Part shown: positions 1-5,905 of the stretch, one piece after another
Numbering within the stretch: position 1 is the stretch's first letter
How the letters are laid out: every line of letters begins with the position of its first letter
Source: Bacteroidaceae bacterium
Lineage (GTDB): Bacteria > Bacteroidota > Bacteroidia > Bacteroidales > Bacteroidaceae
Length of the DNA stretch: 8,323 nt
Direction: 5' to 3'
NCBI GenBank assembly: GCA_017557475.1
Contig: JAFYYO010000051.1
Location: 1 to 8,323 of the forward strand
Program-made: the position numbers and the translations under genes
The notes under the pieces: generated by a model
Told to the model about the DNA's origin: nothing
The model's database searches: none
The model's input: the letters and a program-made list of their open reading frames with translations, nothing else

Positions 1-15
1 TTCACAATTATGTCG

Positions 16-23
16 TAACTTTG
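16..23 (+). promoter_or_regulatory. Bacteroidetes-type -7 promoter element for pgk
   Basis: TAACTTTG matches the Bacteroidetes primary sigma factor -7 consensus TAnnTTTG at every fixed base. Transcription would start a few bases downstream, near 27-30, giving a leader of roughly 35 bases before the pgk start codon. The upstream -33 element would lie before the window, so it cannot be checked. The leader is AC-rich and has no Shine-Dalgarno sequence, which is common in this phylum. Confidence 0.75.
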
Positions 24-64
24 CAGCGCAAAAAAGAAATCAACCAACATAACACTTTAACATT

Positions 65-1333
65 ATGACTATTAGTGAGTACAACTTTGCCGGTAAGAAG
101 GCAATCGTGCGCGTTGACTTCAACGTGCCCCTGAACGAGAATGGTGAGATTACCGACGACACCCGTATTCGTGGTGCCATTCCCACCTTGAAAAAGATTA
201 TCGCAGACGGCGGTGCTGCCATCATTATGAGCCACATGGGCAAGCCAAAGGGTAAGGTGAATCCCAAGCTTTCACTTGGTCAGATTCGTGCTGCTGTGGA
301 GAAGGCTCTGGGTTGTCCCGTTGCTTTTGCTCCCGATTGCGCTAAGGCTCAGGCCGAGGCTGCTGCTCTGAAGATGGGCGAGGCACTCTTGTTGGAGAAC
401 CTTCGCTACTATCCTGAAGAGGAAGGCAAGCCTGTAGGCATCGACAAGGAAGACCCCGCTTACGAGGAAGCCAAGAAGGCCATAAAGGCAAGCCAGAAGG
501 AGTTTGCCAAGACACTTGCCAGCTATGCTGACTGCTACGTGATGGATGCCTTCGGTACCGCTCACAGAAAGCACGCCTCAACTGCCGTCATCGCCGATTA
601 TTTCGATGCTGACAACAAGATGCTCGGTTTCCTGATGGAGAAAGAGGTACAGGCTGTCGATAATGTTCTCTCGAACATCAAGCGTCCGTTCGTAGCCATC
701 ATGGGTGGCTCGAAAGTGAGCACAAAGATTGGTATCATCGAGAATCTGCTCGGCAAGGTTGATAAGCTCATCCTTTGCGGCGGTATGACCTACACATTTA
801 TGAAGGCTCATGGCGGCGAAATCGGTAATTCAATCGTTGAGCTCGACAAGCTAGACGTCGCTCTCGGCGTGGAAGAAATGGCAAAGAAGAATGGCGTGGA
901 ACTCGTTCTGGCTGAGGACAGCGTATGCTGCACCGGCTATGACTTCGGCGCTTTCTGCGTGAAGCCAGGAGCTGAGGTTAAGACCTTCCCCAGCAACGCC
1001 ATTGAAGAAGGATGGGACGGACTCGATGTAGGTCCCAAGAGTCAAGCCAAGTTCGCAAAGGCAATCGAGGGTGCCAAGACAATTCTCTGGAATGGTCCTG
1101 CCGGTTGCTTTGAGTGTGATGACTTCTGTGCCGGCTCTCGTGCAGTAGGTGAGGCTGTTGCTAAGGCAACTGCAGAAGGTGCTTTCTCCCTCATCGGCGG
1201 CGGTGATTCCGTTGCTTGCGTGCACAAGTTCGGTCTCGAAGACAAGGTCAGCTACATCTCTACCGGCGGTGGCGCTCTGCTCGAGGCTATCGAAGGAAAG
1301 GTTCTTCCTGGCGTAGCTGCCATTAAAGGGTAA
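65..1333 (+). CDS. pgk: Phosphoglycerate kinase
   Basis: This cytoplasmic glycolytic enzyme transfers phosphate between 1,3-bisphosphoglycerate and ADP, giving 3-phosphoglycerate and ATP. The 422-residue protein carries family landmarks in order. The N-terminal substrate side has VRVDFNVPL (15-23), [12 protein letters not shown] (31-42), SHMGKPKGK (56-64), LLENLRYY (109-116) and [12 protein letters not shown] (161-172), with R36, H57, R114, H167 and R168 at the expected substrate-binding positions. The C-terminal nucleotide side has GGSKVSTK (214-221), LDVGPKS (320-326), WNGPAGCFE (342-350) and GGGDS (378-382). It is about 20 residues longer than a typical bacterial enzyme because of extra sequence near 121-146, before [13 protein letters not shown] recall Bacteroidetes Pgk proteins having this, and do not read it as damage. 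K60 replaces the more common arginine of SHLGRP. The ATG at 65 places the first conserved strand at the right distance. The next gene starts 50 bases after the stop. Confidence 0.98.
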   Translation: MTISEYNFAGKKAIVRVDFNVPLNENGEITDDTRIRGAIPTLKKIIADGGAAIIMSHMGKPKGKVNPKLSLGQIRAAVEKALGCPVAFAPDCAKAQAEAAALKMGEALLLENLRYYPEEEGKPVGIDKEDPAYEEAKKAIKASQKEFAKTLASYADCYVMDAFGTAHRKHASTAVIADYFDADNKMLGFLMEKEVQAVDNVLSNIKRPFVAIMGGSKVSTKIGIIENLLGKVDKLILCGGMTYTFMKAHGGEIGNSIVELDKLDVALGVEEMAKKNGVELVLAEDSVCCTGYDFGAFCVKPGAEVKTFPSNAIEEGWDGLDVGPKSQAKFAKAIEGAKTILWNGPAGCFECDDFCAGSRAVGEAVAKATAEGAFSLIGGGDSVACVHKFGLEDKVSYISTGGGALLEAIEGKVLPGVAAIKG

Positions 1334-1336
1334 CCT

Positions 1337-1367
1337 GGATTAGAGATTAGGGATTAGAGATTAGGGA
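1337..1367 (+). repeat. GATTAGR heptad tandem repeat after pgk
   Basis: Just after the pgk stop codon come four consecutive heptads, alternating GATTAGA and GATTAGG (1338-1365), preceded by a G and followed by GA. The same motif family recurs at 5868-5902. In reverse-complement form (as GAATAGA) it occurs at 1401-1428, inside the next gene. The motif resembles a degenerate telomere-like 7-mer, but nothing suggests a chromosome end. Its role is unknown. Confidence 0.85.
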
Positions 1368-1370
1368 CTG

Positions 1371-1377
1371 AAGGGAG
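1371..1377 (+). promoter_or_regulatory. Ribosome-binding site deciding the lipoprotein start
   Basis: AAGGGAG ends six bases before the ATG at 1384 and fifteen before the in-frame ATG at 1393. This favours the first ATG. It is the only clear Shine-Dalgarno-like site in front of a gene in this window. Confidence 0.55.
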
Positions 1378-1383
1378 TAAAAC

Positions 1384-2304
1384 ATGGAAAATATGCGTTA
1401 TTCTCTATTCTCTATTCTCTATTCCCTAATCCTTCTTATGCTGGCCTCCTGCTCTCAGCGACAGGAGGCCACGCAGTTTCAGGCAGACAGTACGGGCATA
1501 GACACTACAGTCCTTCGTGTCGCAGTCATGCCTGCCATGAACTGTTTGCCTGTCTTTTATGCTGAAAGAAGCGGGCTTGCCGACAGTCTTGGCTTGGAGA
1601 TGGAGCTACTTCACTACCAAGCTCAGATGGATATCGACACGGCTATTATTGGCGGACATGCAGATATAGCCTTCACCGACCTGATTCGTTGTGCCAAACT
1701 TGGCAAGAGAGGTGTTTCGATTGTACCCTTCGCATCCTGCGACGAGGGGCTTTCTCTCATCTCGCTTAAGACGAAACGAGTGAAGCAAGTCAATCAGATG
1801 AAGGAGCAGATGATTGCCGTGAGTCGCCTTTCTGCCACGGATTATTGGACAGACCGACTGCTCGACAGTACCCGCACAAGCTATGATGACATCTATCGCC
1901 CACAAGTGAATGATGTCAGGCTTCGAGCCGAGATGCTTCGTTTGGGACTCATCGATGCTGCAATGATGGGGGAACCTTATGCCACATGGATGACGATGCT
2001 CGGGCACAAACGCCTCTTCCAATCGAGAGGGAAGCAGCCTCTGCTCTATGTTTGGGCAAACAACTCCGCAACAAAGTTGCAGCAAAAGGCCTTTCTCAAC
2101 ATGCTTGATGAAGCAATAAAACGCATGAGCAAAGCAAGCGAAGCTACCCTTCTTCGCGACATTTTGAAGCAGGAATACCTTTTGCCGCCAGCCTTGGTCG
2201 ATTCGATGGAATTGCAACCCGTCAAACATCCCTCTACTATTCGTCCGACGGACTTAGAAGAAGCCGAGAAATGGCTTAGTAAAAGGACTAAGAAGAAGCC
2301 ATGA
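1384..2304 (+). CDS. ABC-type substrate-binding lipoprotein, SsuA/THI5/NMT1-like
   Basis: This is probably a lipid-anchored periplasmic protein that captures a small solute for an ABC importer. A signal peptide ends in the lipobox LASC with the lipidated cysteine at residue 23. The mature part has the type 2 periplasmic-binding layout: a first strand LRVAVMP (44-50), then LPVFYAERSGLADSLGLEMEL (55-75 region), GGHADIAFTDL (90-100), and IDAAMMGEPYATWM (190-203), which resembles the family's 'G.iDAa...P' segment. At 306 residues the length is normal. The ligand cannot be told from sequence; aromatic sulfonate, nitrate/taurine-like and thiamine-precursor binders all share this fold. No permease or ATPase gene is adjacent. 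The stop codon overlaps the next start (ATGA), so the TPR gene is likely co-translated. Part of the signal peptide (residues 6-15) is encoded by heptad repeats. An internal start at 1393 is possible. Confidence 0.75.
   Translation: MENMRYSLFSILYSLILLMLASCSQRQEATQFQADSTGIDTTVLRVAVMPAMNCLPVFYAERSGLADSLGLEMELLHYQAQMDIDTAIIGGHADIAFTDLIRCAKLGKRGVSIVPFASCDEGLSLISLKTKRVKQVNQMKEQMIAVSRLSATDYWTDRLLDSTRTSYDDIYRPQVNDVRLRAEMLRLGLIDAAMMGEPYATWMTMLGHKRLFQSRGKQPLLYVWANNSATKLQQKAFLNMLDEAIKRMSKASEATLLRDILKQEYLLPPALVDSMELQPVKHPSTIRPTDLEEAEKWLSKRTKKKP
1401..1428 (+). repeat. Heptad tandem repeat inside signal-peptide codons
   Basis: Three perfect TTCTCTA units (1401-1421) and one variant TTCCCTA (1422-1428) lie within the lipoprotein gene and encode most of YSLFSILYSL (residues 6-15). 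Because seven is not a multiple of three, the tract reads as the same cyclic heptapeptide in all three frames and contains no stop. Loss or gain of one unit would put the rest of the gene out of frame. The units are the complement of the GATTAGR-like heptads found just upstream. Confidence 0.85.
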
Positions 2305-4352
2305 TCGACGCCAAGACACTTCGCCTCATCACCAGGAACGGCCTGCAGAACTTTGCACAAGGCCGCGTCCTGAACGGCATTGCAGCTCTGCACACACTCC
2401 TGCCCTACTGCGCTGCAGAGACGATTCTTTGTGCCGAAGCGGAGAGTCTGAAAGAGAATTATCATCGCATGCTCTCGTTCCTAAGGCAAGGAGGAGATGA
2501 TGAGAAGCGAAACCAAATACAGGAAAAGATACAGAAGCAAGGCATTGCCCTCTTGGAACAGGCAAACAGAGCCATTCGCATCACTCTCGACAGCGACCTT
2601 TATTGCAGAGCTCGGAAGACCGTTTCCCTCGAAGGGGATATCCTCGAGACTGATGAAAGACAGGACGACATCTTTGATATGTTGTGGACATCGCCCATTT
2701 GGACGGCTGAGGACACTGCCCTTTGGTATGACTTCATCCTTCGTCAACGGGATATGGTGCAGCAACATTTTGCTGGAGCCCTGTTCCTTTCTGTATGGGA
2801 ACACTACGATGCCGAGAAGATGCAGCTGCTGAATTTGCTTGCCGAAAGCGAATGTCATCGTACCCGCATCGCGTCTATCAGCTACTTGCTCCTGCTCAGG
2901 CTTCGTCATAAAGAAGTAGTTCCCTTGATGCCGCCCTTGCCAAACAGTCTCCTTTCTCGCAAAGGGAGGCAGCAGATTGCCCAGGTTCAGTATGAAATGT
3001 TGCTGATGCTTGTCTCCGAAAAGGATATGGAGAAGGAACTGAAAGAAGCGGAAGGCCTCACAAACGACCTGCTCAACGGTAAACAAGCACTTAATGTCAG
3101 CAACCTCAAAGCTATCGTCTCTTTGCGAGGACGCTACCTTCGGAACCGCCTGCAACGAGGACTTGACATCAATCTCTCCAAGATTCCGCTATTGCACAAC
3201 TGCGAGTACTTGCGTCGAGTTGCACATTGGTTCATACCTTTCGACAAGACGCATCCCCTCTTCCAATCAGTTATGATCGACGAGAAGGGCAACGAGAAGC
3301 AGAACATCTCCCACCTTGTTGACCTCATTATGGACTGTGATGTCGATAAGATGGCGATGCTCTATCTCGTCTCTAACGACAAGGACTTCTCGAAAGCAGT
3401 AAAGCAATTGGACGAACAGGAACTGCCCGACATCGAGAACACCACGATTCCTCCCTACACATTCCGTTTCATCATGCAGGACCTCTATCGCTTCTTCATG
3501 CATTCTCCCCTGCATACCCAACTCATCAACCCTTTCCGAACAGAAGAGACTCTGCTCGATTTCCCAGAACTGGCCACTTTGTTCTCAGCGGAAGACACCG
3601 TCAGTTGTTGCAATCTCCTTTATGAACTTGGCCGCGACAAGCAAGTTCTTCCCATTCTCGACGACCTCATAAAACGCGAAGGCGCCTCTGCTTCCGCATT
3701 ACTTCTCAAGGGAAAAGTCCTGAGACGACAGAAGTTTCTCAACGAAGCCATCAGTTGTGCCAGAAGTGCAGAAATGCTGGAGCCCGACAATATCGACATC
3801 CTGCAGTTCCTCGTAGAGTGCTATTCCTTCTTGAAACGCCATGAAGAAGTGCTCGAATACCTGCAGAAACTCTCCGAACTTCAACCCGAAGACAGAAAAG
3901 TTCGCCGCCTCATCCCCTTCACTTTGGACAAACTGGGACGGAAAGAGGAAGCCCTGCAACTCTTCTTCAAGCTGGATTATGAATCGACGGAGAACGATGA
4001 AGACTACGACACCATCATTTCCAGCATAGCCGATATTGCGCTCAACCTTGACAAACTCGACATCGCAGAGCGATACACGGAAAAGGAACTCGAACTCAGC
4101 AACGGCAAGAAATGGGAAGCACATCTCAGGATGGGACACATCAAACTGTTGCAAGGCGACTGGAAAAGCGCTCTTGTTCTCTACGAGCAATTCGTGAACA
4201 CCTACTGCGAGCAGACTGGAAAGGATGTGAAGTCTGCCCTTTCTGTGTTCAGCACCCATTGTACAATGCTCAATAACAAAGGGTTAAAGGAGAGCGACCT
4301 CCTGCTCATCTACGATGCTCTCCAGGCCTCAGCCGAAGGAACTCTTAATTAA
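2301..4352 (+). CDS. Cytoplasmic TPR-repeat protein of unknown function
   Basis: This 683-residue protein has no signal peptide and no convincing membrane segment, so it is probably cytoplasmic. The C-terminal part shows degenerate TPR-like helical pairs, roughly at 464-497 (LLLKGKVLRRQKFLNEAISCA region, ending LEPDN), 498-531 (ending LQPEDRK), 532-565, and two more up to about 641 (HIKLLQGDWKSALVLYEQF). The first 440 residues are also mostly helical with no motif I can name; features include a DDIFDMLWTSPIW segment near 120-132 and a basic stretch near 275-285 (LRGRYLRNRLQRG). TPR domains bind protein partners. The start is firm: ATG overlaps the preceding stop as ATGA, which suggests coupling to the substrate-binding lipoprotein. 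No catalytic residues are recognisable. It might act as a scaffold or regulator linked to that lipoprotein, but that is only inference from position. Confidence 0.8.
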   Translation: MIDAKTLRLITRNGLQNFAQGRVLNGIAALHTLLPYCAAETILCAEAESLKENYHRMLSFLRQGGDDEKRNQIQEKIQKQGIALLEQANRAIRITLDSDLYCRARKTVSLEGDILETDERQDDIFDMLWTSPIWTAEDTALWYDFILRQRDMVQQHFAGALFLSVWEHYDAEKMQLLNLLAESECHRTRIASISYLLLLRLRHKEVVPLMPPLPNSLLSRKGRQQIAQVQYEMLLMLVSEKDMEKELKEAEGLTNDLLNGKQALNVSNLKAIVSLRGRYLRNRLQRGLDINLSKIPLLHNCEYLRRVAHWFIPFDKTHPLFQSVMIDEKGNEKQNISHLVDLIMDCDVDKMAMLYLVSNDKDFSKAVKQLDEQELPDIENTTIPPYTFRFIMQDLYRFFMHSPLHTQLINPFRTEETLLDFPELATLFSAEDTVSCCNLLYELGRDKQVLPILDDLIKREGASASALLLKGKVLRRQKFLNEAISCARSAEMLEPDNIDILQFLVECYSFLKRHEEVLEYLQKLSELQPEDRKVRRLIPFTLDKLGRKEEALQLFFKLDYESTENDEDYDTIISSIADIALNLDKLDIAERYTEKELELSNGKKWEAHLRMGHIKLLQGDWKSALVLYEQFVNTYCEQTGKDVKSALSVFSTHCTMLNNKGLKESDLLLIYDALQASAEGTLN

Positions 4353-4434
4353 AAGTTGGAGAATCACACGTCTTTTTGACCAACGAGGAAGCCTTTCCAA
4401 CCCAGACAGGAAGGGAGTTCCAGGAGATTTAACA

Positions 4435-4534
4435 CAGTACTCTTTAAGTCCATGCGTGCGAGTACTCCAGTCACACCGTGTAGGTACTCGAGTACCTCCC
4501 TGCTAGGACTGCAGTACTGACTGGGAAGTACTGG
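4435..4534. repeat. GTAC-rich palindromic intergenic element
   Basis: Six GTAC tetramers occur between 4437 and 4531, starting at 4437, 4462, 4484, 4492, 4514 and 4528. Four of them lie in AGTACT, and several extend to longer palindromes: GAGTACTC at 4460-4467 and CAGTACTG at 4512-4519. Chance would give about one GTAC per 256 bases. An outer fold-back pairs AGTACTCCAGTCA (4461-4473) with 4518-4532, forming a 13-bp stem with a two-base bulge. There is no open reading frame of note and no T-run. It could be a structured RNA, a small dispersed repeat or a protein-binding array. Confidence 0.6.
4482..4497. repeat. Perfect 16-bp palindrome
   Basis: AGGTACTCGAGTACCT is its own reverse complement and sits in the middle of the GTAC-rich element. 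In RNA it would form a six-pair stem with a TCGA loop. In DNA it could bind a symmetric dimer. Confidence 0.9.
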
Positions 4535-4687
4535 CAACTTGGCACGTTAAGTTTATGGGCAATACAGGCAGAGTTTGGGGTCATAAAGCATTAAAATATC
4601 TTAAAAATCACACCAAAATAGGACATATAGAACAATTTTGTATGCCTTTTGGGTTACCCTGTGCCCTTCTAATTCATTATTTTTTCG

Positions 4688-4695
4688 TACCTTTG
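4688..4695 (+). promoter_or_regulatory. Bacteroidetes-type -7 promoter element for the efflux operon
   Basis: TACCTTTG matches TAnnTTTG and lies in the AT-rich setting usual for these promoters. Transcription would begin near 4700, giving a leader of about 60 bases before the adaptor gene. I see no good -33 TTTG at the usual spacing; the nearest TTTTGG (4647-4652) is too far upstream. This may mean the promoter is weak or assisted by a regulator. Confidence 0.7.
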
Positions 4696-4722
4696 CCGCG
4701 TGATTTTAATAAATCACACGGC
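4695..4722. promoter_or_regulatory. Operator-like inverted repeat over the efflux transcription start
   Basis: The arms GCCGCGTGATTT (4695-4706) and AAATCACACGGC (4711-4722) are complementary at 11 of 12 positions around a four-base TAAT centre. The repeat begins at the last base of the -7 element and runs across the predicted transcription start, where a bound repressor would block initiation. RND efflux operons are often controlled by TetR-family repressors at such sites. No regulator gene is in the window. Alternatively, it is a 5'-leader hairpin in the mRNA. A single extra half-site, AAATCACAC, lies upstream at 4605-4613. Confidence 0.6.
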
Positions 4723-4761
4723 GAGAATCAATCGGAAAACAATAATAAGACATCATACTTT

Positions 4762-5880
4762 ATGAAAACAAAGACATTACTAATGCTCCTTGCTCCCTGC
4801 GCTTTGCTCTTTCTTTTGAGTTCCTGCAGCGGCAAGAAGACACAGCAACAAATGCCGAGTGCAAACTTCAAGACAATGAAGGTCTCTACTAAGGATGTGA
4901 CGATGACCACGAAGTACAGCGCCACCATTCGAGGTAGGCAGGATATCGAGGTCTATCCTCAAGTGAGCGGCACCCTTTGGAGGCTGCTTGTCACAGAAGG
5001 TCAGAAGGTTGCGAAGGGCCAGACGCTCTTCATCATCGACCAGGTTCCTTACCAGGCTGCCCTGAATACGGCTATTGCTTCGCAGGAAGCAGCGAATGCA
5101 AGCCTCGCAACTGCCCAGCTGACTTATGATAGTAAGAAGAAGCTTTTCGACGACGGAATCATTAGCGACGTCGAACTTCAAACGGCTCACAACACACTTC
5201 TGACTGCTAAGGCTCAGGTTGCTCAAGCAAATGCGCAGGTCGTAAACGCTCGTAACAGCCTCAGTTACACAGTTGTAAAGAGTCCAGCAAATGGCGTCGT
5301 AGGCACACTTCCCTACCGTCAAGGGGCTTTGGTGAGCAGCAATATGGCACAACCTCTCACTACTGTCAGCGACAACAACCAGATGTATGTGTACTTCTCT
5401 ATCAGCGAAGCGCAGATGCTTAACATGACTCGCGAGAGCGGAAGTGCAGAAGCAGCCATCGGAGCTATGCCCGATGTGAAGCTCTTACTCGTGGATGGGA
5501 GCGAATATCCTTATAAAGGAAAGGTGGAAAGTGTGAGTGGTGTGGTTGATCGCAGCACAGGAACTGTTCAGGTTCGTTCCGTCTTCGAGAACCCCGAAAA
5601 ACTCCTGAAGAGCGGAAGCACCGGCAGTGTGGTCATCCCAACGGTTTATAAGGACAAGATCGTCATTCCCGCTACTGCCACAGTTCAACTGCAGGACAAG
5701 TTCAAGGTTTATCTCGTGGATAAGGACAATATTGCCCATGAGCAGCTCGTCTCTATGGAGCCGACCTCAAATGGAAAGGAATATGTGGTAAAGGAAGGCT
5801 TGAAAGTGGGCGATGTAATCGTGGCTGAAGGTGCAGGCATGCTGAGAGACGGACAGGATATAAAGCCTAATAAGGAATAG
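4762..5880 (+). CDS. RND efflux periplasmic adaptor lipoprotein (AcrA/MexA-like)
   Basis: The protein links an inner-membrane RND pump to an outer-membrane channel in a tripartite drug exporter. The chosen ATG at 4762 gives 372 residues beginning with a lipoprotein signal peptide, lipobox LSSC with the lipidated cysteine at 22. The frame is open back to 4555, but that would bury the signal peptide and cover the promoter. Domains in order: first half of the lipoyl domain (about 63-93, EVYPQVSGTL then GQKVAKGQTLFIID), an alpha-helical hairpin (about 95-168, alanine- and glutamine-rich), second lipoyl half (169 on, YTVVKSPANGVVGTLPYR), beta-barrel (about 205-290) and membrane-proximal domain to the C terminus. 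The hairpin tip that docks onto TolC-like channels has S124, L128 and S135 where AcrA has R, L and S. The wording of this region resembles Bacteroidetes adaptors I remember. The pump gene follows after 25 bases, so they form one operon. Confidence 0.93.
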   Translation: MKTKTLLMLLAPCALLFLLSSCSGKKTQQQMPSANFKTMKVSTKDVTMTTKYSATIRGRQDIEVYPQVSGTLWRLLVTEGQKVAKGQTLFIIDQVPYQAALNTAIASQEAANASLATAQLTYDSKKKLFDDGIISDVELQTAHNTLLTAKAQVAQANAQVVNARNSLSYTVVKSPANGVVGTLPYRQGALVSSNMAQPLTTVSDNNQMYVYFSISEAQMLNMTRESGSAEAAIGAMPDVKLLLVDGSEYPYKGKVESVSGVVDRSTGTVQVRSVFENPEKLLKSGSTGSVVIPTVYKDKIVIPATATVQLQDKFKVYLVDKDNIAHEQLVSMEPTSNGKEYVVKEGLKVGDVIVAEGAGMLRDGQDIKPNKE

Positions 5881-5902
5881 GGATTAAGGATTAGAGATTA
5901 GA
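5868..5902 (+). repeat. Heptad tandem repeat between adaptor and pump genes
   Basis: Five consecutive heptads (TAATAAG, GAATAGG, GATTAAG, GATTAGA, GATTAGA) run from the last codons of the adaptor, through its TAG stop, up to three bases before the pump ATG. They belong to the same family as the tract after pgk. The tract takes the place where a Shine-Dalgarno sequence would lie, and none is visible there. Confidence 0.75.
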
Positions 5903-5905
5903 ATT

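Larger units (their letters stand above)
1337..1432 (+). promoter_or_regulatory. Long imperfect hairpin enclosing the start of the lipoprotein gene
   Basis: The heptad tract at 1337-1367 is nearly complementary to 1402-1432. GGATTAG (1337-1343) pairs perfectly with CTAATCC (1426-1432). Continuing inward for about 31 positions by hand I count roughly four mismatches and two G-U pairs. The loop of about 34 bases holds the ribosome-binding site and the ATG at 1384, and the 3' arm is signal-peptide coding sequence. No T-run follows, so it is not a classic terminator. It could uncouple expression of the downstream genes from the highly expressed pgk, slow early elongation or stabilise an RNA end. 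That function is inference. Confidence 0.5.
4353..4761. other. Long intergenic region between the TPR gene and the efflux operon
   Basis: These 409 bases contain no credible gene. The first 80 show only weak fold-backs, such as CCTTTCC (4392-4398) with GGAAGGG (4409-4415), and no convincing terminator. A GTAC-rich palindromic element follows (4435-4534), then an AT-rich stretch, then the efflux promoter and its inverted repeat. An open frame from 4555 joins the adaptor gene in frame, but it crosses the promoter and lacks coding character, so it is treated as leader. The sequence AAATCACAC at 4605-4613 repeats one arm of the operator-like inverted repeat. Confidence 0.7.

Noticed and set aside
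1337..1367. Telomere or CRISPR-like repeat
   Set aside because: The units are contiguous seven-base repeats with no spacers, in the interior of a gene-dense region.
1337..1432. Rho-independent terminator after pgk
   Set aside because: The fold-back is AU-rich, imperfect, has a large loop and lacks a following T-run. It also includes the next gene's start, so I list it as a regulatory-type hairpin instead.
1606..2229. 207-codon antisense open frame within the lipoprotein gene
   Set aside because: It lies wholly opposite a gene with clear family features. Its translation is rich in Cys and His, as is typical of antisense shadow frames.
4353..4401. Terminator after the TPR gene using GTTGGA (4355-4360) with TCCAAC (4396-4401) and the T-run at 4373-4377
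   Set aside because: The stem is only six pairs around a 35-base loop, and the T-run lies inside the loop, not after the stem.
4315..4506. Short + strand open frame of 63 codons overlapping the end of the TPR gene
   Set aside because: Its first part is the TPR gene in another frame and its second part is the GTAC-rich palindromic element. It has no ribosome-binding site and no recognisable composition.
4555..4761. N-terminal extension of the adaptor reading frame by 69 codons
   Set aside because: The extension crosses the promoter and inverted repeat and would place the lipoprotein signal peptide inside the protein. The ATG at 4762 gives a normal lipoprotein start.
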